A stretch of 64,000 nucleotides of DNA from Sphagnum magellanicum (taxonomy: Eukaryota; Streptophyta; Sphagnopsida; Sphagnales; Sphagnaceae), in contig CM038915.1 in assembly GCA_021904315.1 (NCBI GenBank), positions 2,046,001 through 2,110,000 of the forward strand, given 5' to 3'. The notes beneath the pieces are model-generated. The model ran no database searches, was not told the origin of the DNA, and was given only the letters and a program-made list of their open reading frames with translations. This document shows positions 13,663-27,700 of the stretch, in pieces. The stretch's first letter is position 1; each line of letters begins with the position of its first letter. Both the position numbers and the translations under genes were made by a program.

Positions 13663-16600
13663 CTATGAAGACTCATCTGGTCGCCAAAATGTCTTTTGTG
13701 CAGCAAGCAGCTCCTCATCATTCTTTTTGTATGCGAGGACGACATCCCAGTGCAGTGATCTCAAAATTTCCTCTACCTTGCTCAGAACTTCCACTTGGTC
13801 ACGGAAAATGGCCCACCCATTGGGTCGCAAGATACGGTCCATCTCCATGATCAGACTTGTTACATTGCATCTGGAGCAATGATGCTACGTAGTTTCATCA
13901 GTAACACATAAAAAGAAAAAAAATGGAAAGAACATGCAGAATGGAAAGAATGCTCTACTAAGCTTCATCAGTAGCACATGATAAAACCATATGAAAAGTA
14001 ACATACAGAATGCAGAATGGAAGGGAGAGAAGAGACTGACAGATACCTGTTTTTTGTGGAGCTGATGATGTGGTTGGCGTGCAATAGATCGTAAGTACGT
14101 GGGTAGGTGCTATGAGGCTCACACCAATCATGGTACATTCCAATCAAACCTCGGTCATAGATAATTGGCAGTGTGTCTGGCTCTGTTATGGGTACAATGT
14201 TCATCACCCACACTGGTTGCTTGATGAGAGCAGCAGCAAATCTGTGTAGCCAATCAACTCAGATCTTGTTTGGAATGTTACACTATGATTTGATTCATGA
14301 CTACTCAGGTGTAACTCTGTATTCTACAACAACTCCATGAATCTTCTTTTAATCTTTTCTTGTCTTTTGATCTCTTCCTCCAATTCTTTCCCTAAACCTT
14401 AAACCCTAAACTCATGGGTCACACAATAGACCATGCTTGGAGACATGCGACAATATGCTACAAGTAGAAATCATCAGAAGGTGTTTACAAGATCAGAGGC
14501 ACACACGTACCCGCCATAGCCAGCATTCATGTCCATGATGTTGCGAATGGTGGTCCAGTCAATCCCAACCCCCTGTAGATAAGACTTGTGAACAGCATGC
14601 TCCCAATGTTCTGTGTCAGCACGATAATCTTCAGGAGCTGGCTTCCCATAGATACCGATCTGAGAATCAGTTAGCCAGGCAGGTGTGGCATTCACCCGGT
14701 CAGGCCACTGTGCTGGCCATTCTGAACGGGCACTGTTTGGTATTCTGTGGATGCATTTTCTCATTTTCACATACCTGCAAACAACTCACCAACAAGTCAT
14801 CAGCTGCTGACACAGGTACGGTGCATCCTAAATATGTAGAATGCCTGCATCAAGTATTTCAGGCTTGGGTTCCTCAGCTTAGGGTAGAGGAAGGAATAAT
14901 TTCCCTATTTGAGATTAGCTAAGAAAAATCTTTGAGATGCAAAACTCACCAAGCAGCATCGGCATTGTCAGCATCAGGACAAAATGGGAGCATAGTAGCA
15001 ACTTTCTGTGTTTTATACAGCTCATTGTCCTTGGGTTTCTGAAATATTGCAACACCAATTGCTGCTTCATTAGAGTTTTGCTTGGCCACCAATTTCCAGG
15101 ACATGCTTTCTGTAACAGCAAGTGTTTCTGTTGCAAAAGAAGGTTAACTGCATGTCAGATCACTACATCCTCACTTGTCACACTGGCCAGTCCGACTCCT
15201 TCCCAGAACTGGTGTTTCATTGTACAAGCATGTAGATTCCTGCAACTGATCAGACAGTGAAATTTTCTAATTGGCAGCAGTAAGGGAGAATGCTACAAAA
15301 CAGCCACCTAACAAATCTGACCCTTCAAAAGCTATGGTTAATAAAAAAGAAAAAGAAAAAGAAAAGCAGAGTCAAGAAAAATAACTATTCCAAGCTTGCT
15401 GATCTGTTGGATCATTTTGGTACACAGGTGTTGCAGACCACACAAAGTAGCCTCCTGGTCTCAGAATCCGATTGAGCTCCAGGAGGAGAAGGCCACCTGT
15501 TGGGGAAAAAAACAAGCAAATACCTCCATAAGTACTGAGAAACTCCTCCATGCTTATGATATACATCAACCTTCATAAAACTGAGAGATGATCTATAATC
15601 AAAGAAGAGAGTTAAAAGTCAAAACCCCAGAAAAAACACAGACAAAACTGAGGAGTGGTTTGAACAAAAGTGAAAGTGGCATTCATCTTCAAAGCAATAG
15701 CAACATGTAGAGGAGTAGTGACCCATTACCAAAATATCCTCACAGACATCATCAGATCACACAAATTCAATTGGGTGCAGGTCACTGTCATACATCAACC
15801 AACAAAATACTGAGTTTGTGCCACAAGACCAGCAGTAACACGAAGACTCAGCAATGATGCTGGGTGGGCTAGCACAACAAAACAGAAAGGAGAGGGAGAC
15901 GATGACCCAGGAAACCAAGAAGAAATGGGAAGTGCAGAAAGAAGACAGGACAATGAAGAAACAAACAAAGAAAAGAGGAAGAAATGAGAGAAATAAACAT
16001 GGAGAGCTTGAGTCTTGGAATATTGCTAAATCCAGTTCCTCTTGTCAGTGGACATCCTTCAAGAGACATGGCCTTGTAAGAGTGAAGAAATAGTGAGGGA
16101 GCAGAAGAGCATACCATCACCATGCCAGCGGACACGGCAACGTGCACAATGCACAATGTCAAACACATTACTGGGAAACACCAGGCGTTGTGTGCCCATG
16201 ACTGATGAGACTGCAGGGATCCCTCTTTCTAATGCCAACTGCACTTGAGCTTCGTGTTCATCCTTAGGGGCAAATGACATGGTAATCACCTCCCTGTCAA
16301 ACAAGTAGCCCCCAAAGCTGGCCACTCCACACCCAACATCTAGAAGCACCCGAATGTTCTTTCCCCACTCTATCTCTGGATAAGCCTGGTACCAAGGAAA
16401 CCATTTTGTTCAGAAAAAAGCTTGAGATGTAATCCTGAGCAAAATCAGTCCCAAGTTCTTTTTTCTCTGGATTATATCAGAGAACTAACTGCAAGAGAGA
16501 AAAAGATGGATAAAAATTCCAGAGCAGGACCTAATGAAAATTGAAAAAGAATATGTGTGATTGTGAACAAAGACTAGACAGTTGACAAACTTCAAAGCAA

Positions 16601-18358
16601 CAGTGATACAGAGCAATGTGAACAAAAATGTCACACCCTTTGAATAAAGTTGATATATTGGCCTGCCCCATCCTTGAATTGAGTTCCACCACCTGGAAAC
16701 ACAAGTTTATCTTCAATCTTCTTCATCCAGTTTTGATCTGCCTTGAATGATACCAGCTTCTGATATGGAACATTGTCATACCAGACCTACAATCACCCAA
16801 ACAACAAAACATGTGTTTTCCTCCCCATGTCACAATTTGGTATTTTTTTTCAAAAACGAAAACATAACTCATATTGGACAATATATGTTCCTTCTTCCAC
16901 ATCAAAATAGATCCAAAAAAGACACCCACAAAATAGAAGTACTCTTGGGTATCATGGTAGGAACTCAGCAGATCAAAATCCAACCCCCCCCCCAAGAAGC
17001 CAAGATTGTGAACACACTTGACCCTAAATCCATGACTAATCTCAAACAACTCTCTGCCAGAACAATCCCAGAGGGAAAAATACTAAAATTTTAAGGAGCT
17101 TCACAATTGCAATGTGGAAGAAATCTCTGTCTGTGTTATGCAATTTGACAAGACATATCCATCTATCTGCTGCTGGCATTGAACCCCCTCTGACCCATCC
17201 TCAACATTGTTGAGTTTTGCAATTGCAGTCACAAAAATGGCAGGCATGCATGCATGATGATCAATCATGGTTGACCAAAATCTCTGGCATGCATGTGGAT
17301 GTGAAGGAGATTTGATTCAATCCATATGTGTTGTGTGCAATTTATTTGCTGCCTGTAAGGTTTTTGAAGAAACATAAAAAAGACAAGAGACTCACTTCAT
17401 CTCTGCTCTGGGGCCAGAGAATTGGTGCCTTGTAACCCAGAGGCAAAGGGACCAAACATTTAGGTTGCTCTGCTTCTGAAGGACAGTGTCGCTCCCGGTG
17501 CTCAAAATGCTTGTGAGCTTTGTTGTGTCTTAGGTAGTTCTTGTTATCCAGACAAGGGATGTAGTCCTGTGCACCTCTCCATGTACACCTTCTCCACTTG
17601 TATTTCACAGCAGCCGCTGCTTCTTCCTCCCTTGCTGCTCCTGAATCACCCATTACTACTTCCTGCAGACCTTGGGAGAGGGACTTTTGTTGTTCTTCTT
17701 CTTCCTCCTCATCCTCCCCATCCTCAATTTTGTTTTCCTTTTTCTCTCTAGTCATGGCAGTTGTAGTCTCAGATTCTGAACTGAATTCCTTACTACCGTT
17801 GTTGTTGTTGCTTGGTGAACTACCCTCTTGCTTCTTCTGCTCTTCCACCGCTTCTGCTGTGATTGTGGGTTTTGTGTTGAATTCTTGTGTCTGGCTACTG
17901 GTGTCACCACCCATGTTCTTCTTCTTCTTACTTTCCTTTGGGATGTCGGACTGCTCTGTGAAAAGATCATCATCGACCGATTTGAAGGAACTGCTGTTGT
18001 TCTCCACCATCTCATTCTGTTGATCAGATCTGTCTTCCGTTCCGAACGATTCCTTCTCCTCGTTGCCAGCGAGTTGTTGCTTTCCATGTGCATCCACTAT
18101 GTCGACGTTCTCCCAGCCCGCATCAGCGTGCTCTGAATTCCACCCACTGGAAACAACAACACCACCCACATGATCCGTTTCCCTCCTCCTCCTTGCTGCT
18201 ACTGCTTCTGTTGCATTTGAATAAGACGAGACCTCCTGGGGAAAAGCCAAGATCCACAGTGCAATCAACAGGAAACTCAACACCACAGCAACAGTGAAGA
18301 CCAGAGCAGACGCAGGCATTCTTCTCTCCTGCCTCCCATGCTTATTACTGTACACCAT
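13663..18358 (-). CDS. Golgi pectin methyltransferase-like protein, PMT24/25/26 group (QUASIMODO family)
   Basis: Putative SAM-dependent methyltransferase of the plant PMT/QUA2 family, type II Golgi membrane proteins linked to pectin methylation. Exons (minus): 17396-18358, 16637-16786, 16115-16385, 15386-15496, 14950-15127, 14511-14774, 14047-14241, 13663-13870; all GT-AG with consistent phases, 779 aa. A short basic N-tail precedes one membrane segment (about residues 15-39), then a long low-complexity Glu/Lys/Ser/Asn stem (about 40-240), as in PMT24-26. The family domain starts at [20 protein letters not shown]. Seen after it: [13 protein letters not shown], the SAM-binding [14 protein letters not shown] (about 385-397), [63 protein letters not shown] and a final FWRP. 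ATG at 18358 is preferred because it gives a standard short cytosolic tail. The exon 4 donor (A|GTTATT) is weak but required by phase. Confidence 0.94.
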
Positions 18359-18410
18359 CTCTCCTCTCTTCTCCTCTTCTCCCCTCTCTTCTAAAAACCA
18401 AACACACAAA

Positions 18411-18640
18411 AAAACACTAGAAATTACATACTCTTCAAAATCTACAACACATGTTTCAAACACTTCTGCTCTCTGATGATCCCAAAACTCCCCCAATCAA
18501 AAAGACAAAAACCCAAAACCCATCAATCACTACACATCCACACACACACACAAAACACTGGAAATCACATACTCTTGAAAATCTACAAACACATGCTTCA
18601 AACTCTTGTGATGCTCCTAAACTCCCCCAATTGAATTCAG
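18411..18640. repeat. Direct duplication in the PMT 5' UTR/promoter
   Basis: A segment of about 90 bp starting AAAACACTAGAAATTACATA at 18411 recurs as AAAACACTGGAAATCACATA at 18552, a period of 141 bp. Both copies end with AAACTCCCCCAAT. They sit 55-280 bp upstream of the PMT ATG, so they are probably transcribed or proximal promoter. Confidence 0.85.
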
Positions 18641-18820
18641 AAAAAACAATGTGAAAATTAACAATTTCAAGCTTACACACAACCCTATTATTATGCTGAA
18701 AATTGAAAATAATGATCTCTTTTCTAAAAATTGAGTCTCCTACCACCATGCTATGGTACCCATTTAGGACTTACACCTAGTTACCATGAATTTTTTTTTA
18801 ATGTTAAGCTAACATTCACT

Positions 18821-18968
18821 TAACATTAAGCTACGGCCCATTTAACATTGGGTGCCATCTAGGATGCCACCTAGATTTTCATTTAACACGGACTTAACAT
18901 TAAGCTACGGCCCATTTAACATTGGGTGCCATCTAGGATGCCACCTAGATTTTCATTTAACACTGACT
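18821..18968. repeat. 74-bp tandem duplication upstream of PMT
   Basis: Copies at 18821-18894 and 18895-18968 are nearly identical (CGG versus CTG near the end). The start of a third unit (TAACATCAAG) follows at 18969. The unit itself contains repeated TTTAACA/TTAACATT words and a paired GCCATCTAGGATGCCACCTA. Confidence 0.93.
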
Positions 18969-21207
18969 TAACATCAAGTGTGAATTGGGATATTACTTAA
19001 GTTTAGGAGATAATTTGGAAAGAGGAATTGGCTGTCTTTCTTTTCGAGCTAACTTGACATCGTGTAAATTCTCCCTTTTCTTTTTTCTTTTCCCTTTGTA
19101 TATTTTTTTAATCTACGGTGTGTCTATCAATTGGTCAACTTTCTTTTACCTCTCTTTGTTGCAATGCAGACCTTTATTCCCCCAAACAATCACTCCCCTA
19201 CAAACAAGCTTTCCCATCCCCCCACACAACTCCCTTCCCCAGTTCCTCCTCAAGTCTTTTTTCTTTTTTTTTCTTTTTTTGTGTGTATCTATTGCCTTCC
19301 TTCATTACCCAAAATAGGGGAGAAAAAACAAAGGGTTTCTTTGATCTCTATAAACCCTCCCTCACTTATTAGGGTTTTTTAAAAAAATCTAGTGTTCAAT
19401 CCAATGTGGTTTCTTTTAAAGGTATTTTTTTGAAGCTGTTGATTGGTTTTTAGTTTGGTTGATTTTTGTTAAGTATTGGGTGTTTGAAATTTCATGTGTA
19501 ATGTTCATGATTGCAATACCAAAATTGCATAACCAATTGCATTTCTCCACTTGGCAAAGTGCCATACATTTGCAAACATTTTAATTCTATCCTAAATTTG
19601 CTCATTTGTAAATATAGAGTAAATGATGAAATGTCCCAGGGTTTACCTTTACCTAGATGGATAATTTTGCGAGCTTATATACACTTATCCTAACCCGGTT
19701 TGGAATCAAAATGATATATTAAAATCAATATGCCCATCCAACTCTAGTTTTGACTGATGTTAGCTGGGTATTTGATTTATATAATTGTTGCTGATTCCAT
19801 TTTTTTTAATTAAAAAAAAATTAAAAATCACCAGTTCTAGTTTTCTTTAATCATGAAAGAACCAATGTCTCTACAAAAGATGATTTGATGGTTCTTCGAA
19901 TTTTTTTAAAAAAAAGTAGTTATAAGATTAAAAAATTGGCATGAGAACCCATGAAGGTTTGGGAATGGTTTATAATACCTACCCAAACATTGGTTCATCT
20001 AGTTGAAATCATTCTTGTGGTGTGTATACGGTTTAGGATATACACTCCATGCAAGTATAATCTCATGTACATATACACAAAGGTAGTGTAAATCATTCTC
20101 ATATACACTTACATGAGTCTAGTGTGAATAAATTAAACTTGGCATATGTAAAGTCATTTAAATGATTAGTGTATTTTGACTCAAACCCAATACTTGCATT
20201 GATCATGGCATCAAATTTTGTTGAGCACTATATTCTTAGTGAGCCAAAACTATGGGTTGGACCGCATATTTCAAACCTAATGTTCATTTACTCATTCTTT
20301 CACAAACTTGTTTCAAGTACATGCTGCCATAATTCCAAATGAAAACTCCCCCAAAAAAATTTCCATGTGCTTACAAGTTTCTTGCAACATATTATTACAT
20401 GTATGGTTTGTTATTTCATTATTTGGTTTTCTTCTCTTGTCCTTTTTTTTTGGACCTTTTTTTTCTATCCACTTGAGTTTCAAGTTTAGACTCCATCCAA
20501 AAATGTGTTGTTGGTGTTATTTTTATTTTTATTTATTTTAATTTTTGAATTTTTAAAAAATGTAGTGGTTTGAGACTTTGATCTGGAACTTGCTTAGTTT
20601 TCATTTAAAAATGTGTTGTAATTCTCTATATTGCATGAATTTTCAAGTACCCATATCTATTTATTAGTGTTGGGTGGGTATTTGATTTTTCAATAACTGC
20701 AGGTTTTGCTTTTTAAAAACTTTCAAAATAAGATAACCATCGATTCCTCTTGTTTTGGGGAAAAAAATTAGAAATAAAAGACCACTAGATCCAGTTATTT
20801 CAAATCCTCAAAGAGCTGTCATGTTTTTTATGAAAGAACCGGGTAATAACATATTGGGTTCTAACACATATTCCTTGTGCCTTTTGTTTTAAGGAATTTT
20901 GGCCATAGAGTAAAGGAAAAGTATCCAACTTTGTAAATACAAAGTGAAAAGTTTGATTTAGGAAAGTCCTAAATTTGATTGAATTGTAAGGTATTTCTAA
21001 AGTGTAGGCCTAATGTTGAATGTGGAAAGAGTTCCATAAATTTGTAGGTTTTTTTAAAAAAATTATTGAACACAGATCCATTCCACTTACTTATAAACTT
21101 GCAAAATTTAACAACAATGGTAGATTACAAACAAATTGTGGATAAATACTAATGTTGTTGTATTGGTATATAAGGTGCAACCTAGGTACATAATATCAAT
21201 AAAAATT

Positions 21208-21211
<4 letters not shown>

Positions 21212-21245
<34 letters not shown>
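21212..21245. repeat. (TA)17 microsatellite
   Basis: Uninterrupted TA dinucleotides. Confidence 0.92.
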
Positions 21246-21247
<2 letters not shown>

Positions 21248-22199
21248 AAGAACATATTAGTTGGGTACAAAAATTGATTTATGTACCTAGGTGATATTCA
21301 TATTTGGGTGGGCATGTCTTTAGGGTTTAGAGTTTGCATACCATACCAACTTAGGTCTTGGGCTTCACAATATTGTAAACAATATTAATATTGAATTTTG
21401 TAGGTGATGATGGAGCTAGATAGGAATATGATGAGTGCAAATTAGGTTTTTTTTCTAAAATTGCACCCATGTTGTGCAACATGTTGGCTCCTTCAACAAT
21501 CAAAAAATTTGTGGTTATGTTGGATTGTGCAAATCTTATTCAACTTGCAAACTTGTGTTTTTGTTGAACGTGGCATGTGTGGAATGCAAAATTAATATTT
21601 TATGTTTCATGTGTTTTGTAAGTCTTTCACGAATCCCTTATTAATTCAAGTTGCAATTTTAATGTTCATAGTCCATTGTTTGTAGTATGCACAACAACAT
21701 CACAAAATGATTATGTCACAACCCACTTGCTTACGTTTTAAAATTGAATAGAAAAGGAAAATGAATTGCGTGATTCTACTTTTGTTAATTTAGTGGTTGT
21801 GTCAATGCTTTGTTTCATTACCACAACTTTCATTATAGGAGTTTTACCTTTTTAATGGGTACAATAATTTATTTTTAAAATAGGGCTTGGCCATTATGAT
21901 TTGAGGTTTTTTTTTTTTTTTTTAATGAATTTTTTAAAATCTTATTTATCAAATATTTCATTTTAAACATTACAAAAACATAAACTTTGAAAATTCATAT
22001 CTTATTGAAATTTTGTTCAAATAAAATGATTCAAATTTATTTTTTTAAAATTTCAATAATGTACATAATTATATTTATTTCCTTTTGAAAGTGTAAAATC
22101 ATTTGAACAAAAAAAAATTTGAATATCACTATTCAATAACATTTCAATGACCATTCTTTTGAAAAAAAAATTTTAATAAATGATTTTTTTTTGTTAATA

Positions 22200-23360
22200 T
22201 AATAATACTACCTATGTTAAGTTATTTTCAATTATTATAAGCTTACTTTTCATTAATCTAAATTATTTCACCCTACATTATTTACGTTTATTTATGGTTA
22301 TTTTCAATTACTTTTAGTTATTTTTTGTTATTTCACCTTAGGCTACTTTTGGTTATTCTAACTTATTTGACCTGAAACTATTTTTGCTTATAGTAAATTT
22401 TTTAAATTATTTTATGTTATTTTTTACTATTGTAAATTATTTCATTTTAAACTACTTGTAGCTATTATAAATTACTTTTGATTATTTTATTTCATTTCAT
22501 TTTAGGTTATTTTCAATTAATGTGAAACTATTGTTGGTTACTTTTGATTATTGAAAGTTATTTCACCTTAAATTATTTTTGTTTATTGTAGATTATTTCA
22601 CCTTAGATTATTTTTGGCAATTATAAGTAATTTTAATATATGAATATTGGTGGTTATTTTATTTGTGATTATTCTATTAATGGCTATTAATAATTATTCT
22701 ATTAATGGTTATTCTAAGTTAAATTACCATAGGATATTAATGGCTATTGGTGGATATTTTATTGGTGGATACTAATGATTATTAATGGTTATTTTATTGT
22801 AAGCCATTGGTGATTATTTTATTAGTGGCTATAGATGATTATTCTATTGGTGGTTATCGGTGGTTATTAATGGTTATATTACGATTATTGGTGACTATTC
22901 TATTATAAGTTATTATTGGATATTTTGGGTTATATTTTCATAGGTTATTATTGACTATTTTAAGTTATTTTACCTTAAATCATTATATTTTATTTTAGAT
23001 TATTTTAAGTTATTTTAGTTAAGATAAAAACACTTATAATAACATAAAGTAAAATGACCTTGAATAAATTAAAGTATAACTTGAAATAACATATATTAAC
23101 TTAAAATAAAATAACTTAAAATCAATTGAATAATTAATTTAAAATAACTTAAAAACATATAATAAACTAACTAGGATACCTTAAGGTAGAATAATGTATA
23201 ATAATTTATAATAACCTATATTAATTTATAATAACATAAGGTGTAAGTTAGAAGAACTAAAAAAACCTAAAGTAATATAGGGTATATCGTAAAGTAGCAT
23301 ATATAAGATATTTTAAATAACATATAAATAAACCTATTTATTACAGTAAATTATAATAAT
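22200..23360. repeat. Degenerate short-period TTATTTTA-type repeat field, inverted near 23.0 kb
   Basis: From about 22.2 to 23.0 kb the + strand is a loose array of GGTTATTTT, AAGTTATTTCACCTTA and GGTTATTAATGG words at intervals of roughly 10-25 bp. From about 23.02 to 23.36 kb the same words appear as reverse complements (AAATAACTT, AAAATGACCTTG, AATAACCTA). The two halves form a large imperfect inverted repeat. No coding capacity is seen. Confidence 0.8.
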
Positions 23361-24249
23361 GAATTATGTCAACTAGTAGTGAAACACAATGTTTACATAA
23401 TGATATTATAGTGAAATAACTTTAACCAAGGTGAAATCATTAAAATGCAATGAACTTATTTCACTTTTAATGATTTAGGGGTAATGAACTACACCCACTT
23501 TTGTAGTAGTGATATGAGTTGTAATTTTTTTTTTTTTTTTTTTTAAATTTCTCAAAAGCATATTTTTTAAAAATTTACTTTAGTAACTATTCATATGGAT
23601 TTTGTGGATTTTGTTTTTAGAATTTTCAAATTAAAAACTAACATCAACTACATTAAATACAAGTTTTCAGATAGATTTGGGAAAATTTGTAAATGATTGA
23701 ACATGTATTATTCAAAGATTAAAATAAACATTTAAAAAAATAACAACCATGTCCATTTGAATAATTTTAAAGAATTTTATATGGACTTAGGAATGAAATT
23801 TCTACTGATACTAAATCACTATATTGTGCATTCATCCTTATACAAGTAAACTTAAAAACAAACATGGGGATGAGTGTAAGCATTCATCATCATTATGGAT
23901 TAATGAATTTTTTCATTCATTTAATGTATGGATGAAAAAAATTAATTGAATTTACATGTTAATATATAATATTTCCATTAAAATTATGGATGAATGTTTT
24001 ATTTTATCATTAAGTTCTTATCAATGGATTTTTTCCCTTTAATTTTAATTAATTAAAGTTTCATGAAACACAATTTAATTTTATATGATATTTAACATTT
24101 GTTAAACAATATAATGTAAATTCCATTATAAATGTATTTGATGGCTATGGTTTAAAATGTCATTATTTTCAATATGTTCTAACTATATTCCTATTATCAT
24201 GTTAACATCCATCCCATGGTCGTTGTTTTTTTCTTTTAATTGATTTTTT

Positions 24250-24730
24250 TTCCTTGAGCAAAATGACCTAGTGTCATTGATGACCATGTGTTTTTTTTCC
24301 CCCTCCAAAGGTGCCACAACCCTTCAAACCTATTTATAAGCGTTGTAGACAACAATGGGGGATTTTTTTTCAATTTTTTTCAAGGGTCTCACAACTTTTG
24401 TTAAATCTAATTAATGTTGTTAACAACAATGGGTTTTGAATGTTTTACCTATTTTTAAATTACCTATTGTCATTGATGACAATGGGTTATTTAAATAAAC
24501 TAAAATTTAGTTTCAAACACCTTAATTAACTTCCTTCAAACAACCTATTATCATAGATGATAATGGGGTTGTTTTTAATAATTATTTATTTTCAAGGTGC
24601 CTTAATTTTTTCACAAAATACATATATAATGTCGTTGACAAAAATTTGGTGGGGGAAGGGGGGGGGGTAACATTCATCCCATGACAACATTTTTTTAATT
24701 GCTTAACGTTGTTGATTTAAAAAAAAATTT
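24250..24730. repeat. Degenerate array of ~75-bp units with palindromic cores
   Basis: A core resembling TTGTCATTGATGACAATGGG recurs near 24272, 24338, 24412, 24466, 24548, 24632 and (weakly) 24705. The cores vary (GTTGTTAACAACAATGGG, TTATCATAGATGATAATGGG), but paired changes keep most of them palindromic. Spacers share TCAAGGTGCC/CAACC-like words. Confidence 0.65.
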
Positions 24731-27700
24731 GACAAATTTTTAAAAATTATTTTGGTCCCATCATCATATTTTCCCCTATAGTCACATTATCTATCATTAT
24801 TAAATGACATTCAAGTTAGAAATATTAATACTTGGACAACAAATGAAAATGGATATAAATAAATTTTAATTTATTTTTCTTCCAATCATAGATGAATTTC
24901 ATCCAATGATTTATTTATTTAATCCAATTCATAAATGAAATTCATTCATATATGAACACATTCATCCATGTAGATGAATTTCAAATGACAATTCAATGGA
25001 GTAATTATTGATCAAGGTTTATTTGCAACTCTCAACCATTGAAACTTTGTATATGTTATCATTTGAGATTCAAAGCTTGTACTATACCGAAGTTCATTGT
25101 TTCCTTAACCTTGTAAGCATTTTAATGTTTCAAAACTAAAAGTTTTTAACAAGCACAAAAGTTTTATTGTCTACACATTTTTATAATTTTGATGTGATAT
25201 TTTCTAAGAAAGACCAACTATTCATAAGGCTCATTACAACATTCATCTACTTTAATAACCATTATCCAAACTTTGAACACATTAACATTTGTCAATTGAA
25301 AACTTACAATAGCATTTATTGTTCATTGTCTTTTATATTTATGATATTGAACATTTTGATCTTTTAAAGTTGGGAATGCTTAACAAGCACAAGAGGCCCA
25401 ATATTTTCAATCTTCAAATAAGAATTTTAAAAAATGACCAAGTGCTTATAAGGCTCAATGACAACACTCATTCTATTCAAGTAATCAACAATTTGATTAT
25501 GTACATGTTGAAAATTTTGTGATTGAAAACTTGTAGTTGCATTTATGGGTTCTTTATTTTTTGTGTCTTATGAGCATTTTGATGTTTCAAGGTTGGGAGT
25601 GTTTACAAAGCACAAGAGATTCATTTGGACTTCTTTCATCAAATATTTTCATATGTTGTATTAATATATCAAACTTTTAATACCAAATTAGTCTTGGTAT
25701 AAAAGGACCTTCTTATTTTTCATCTAAGTGGTATAAATATGTTTACAAGGTCCAGTTGGTATGGTATGAATATAATATCAATACATGCATTTTGGGAGAT
25801 ATATGATATAGTACTAATATTACATTTTTTCCTTCCATATTGGGCGTGTATGAAAATTAATACATGGTATTTGAACTTGTTCATATTAATTTTAAATTGT
25901 TATAAACAAACAGTAACATGTCATGCACACAACACACAATTAATGAATGAATGTAAAGTTGATTAAACAAAAAATGATGAATAAAAAGATATCCATAAGT
26001 CAATTTGGGTGGTATATCTTTTGTATTTTTTTCACACACTAGTATGACCAAATAATTAGGTAACAACAATCATTGATTTCAAACTTTTTTTTTTGCATCT
26101 TTGTTCAAACCACCTTAGAGATCATTATCTTATACATGTGTACAAATCTAGCATAGAATATACATTTTTTTCTAGTATTATATGGACTTTGTAAAAAATC
26201 ATTGTTTTCAATGATAAAAAGAACTAATAAAAAATAAATAAAATTGATATGGTGTGAAATCCTTGAAACTTGTTTCATTGATGTATTATTTAATTAAAAT
26301 TAAGTCTCTAACATCCATAATATCAATGATTGAATCATTTTGAAATCTTGCTTAGCTATATAGTCCTTAATGTTAATTTTAAATATCCTTTTTTTTTTTG
26401 GATTCATGTATTATGCATAAAAAAAATTAACATCATATAGATACTCGAATTAATAATCTCAAATATAGTCCTTAAAATAATAACTCTAAATTTCAAACCA
26501 TATTTGAGCAATTTAATTCACAGTCACATTGCATAATACATGCCATTGTGACATTCATTTTGGTCCATTCAACCTTGCATTGGTCCCAACCAATAGTGAA
26601 AGGTAAATCATGAAATTTGGATTATAACTTATAGCTTTCAACTCACAAAAATTGCATATTGAACATTCCCAATGGTGAAACATGTTCATAAATTGAGTAC
26701 GTGAAGTCTAAACTACGATGAAAAAACATTTACTAGGCCATGCCTTTGTCAAGGATTGGGCACTCACTTGGAAAAATTATACCTTTAACACTAGAATTAG
26801 CTTGGACTTTATGGACAATAATAGGGCGTTCAAACACACCTATATAAAATACATAATAACTTAGAACTAGATTAAAAGACTTGGTTTGGACCTAGAAGCT
26901 CCAAGAGTAAGTAAGGGAAGGTAGATTATTTGATATTCCATTTATTTCAATGATAAATTCCATTGTAATTGGAATGCATCCATCTCATTTTATTCTCATT
27001 TGCGCAATTTTATACATTGTCATTCATTCTATATGTTGTCATTATCAATCCCATTCAAGCATATTTAGCTTTGTGGGTTGCTATTTCTTGAGGAGTAACT
27101 CTAAAGATTGTGGGCAAAACAAAGGATGGCCTTATGCTATGATCAACACCTTAGTGATGTGCTTCTCCCTCTTACCATTGAGGTTCGTGAGTGCAGCATA
27201 CATCAACATGTCAATGTTTTTCTCCATCAATGTGCCAATATGATAGTGATCAAACAAGGACTCTAAAGGCTGTCCTATGTGAATTTTGCACTCATTTTAT
27301 AGGCAAAACTTGCTCATGGTTCTTCAAGCTGCTTCCATCTTGAGACAAGCTATTCTTGCTGGAGAGAGGCATTTTCTAGCCTAGGTGATCTTTCAAATTT
27401 CCTACCCATTTGGTTGTTTGATCTAGTGCAAACACTTCCTGAATCACTTCAGTGCAACACTACTCAATGGGGGCTTTCCAACAGTCCCAAGAACACAGCC
27501 AAGGGGCTCTAGGGTCTGGGACATCTCACCATGACAGAACAAACAAAACAAACTCAACAAACAATCTTCCTTATTAGTAGGATTATAGTTTGTGTAAAAT
27601 AATTGGGTCTCCTAAAAATCAGTTTGCCCTTTTGGAGGGGCCATGAATTTTGTGATTCCAATGTCACACTGGATTGAAACTTAGCTGCAATGAGTGCTTA

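Noticed and set aside
14395..14415. Interstitial telomere repeat (ACCTTAAACCCTAAAC; also near 53505 and 58443)
   Set aside because: Only one to two TTTAGGG-like units at each place, within chance in AT-rich plant DNA or typical of promoter telo-boxes.
18359..18496. Longer PMT protein starting 46 codons upstream
   Set aside because: The extra residues (starting MGEFWDHQRA) resemble nothing in the family. ATG at 18358 gives the usual short basic tail before the membrane segment.
24250..24730. CRISPR-like array of repeats and spacers
   Set aside because: The genome is eukaryotic, the cores are degenerate and the spacers are related to one another.
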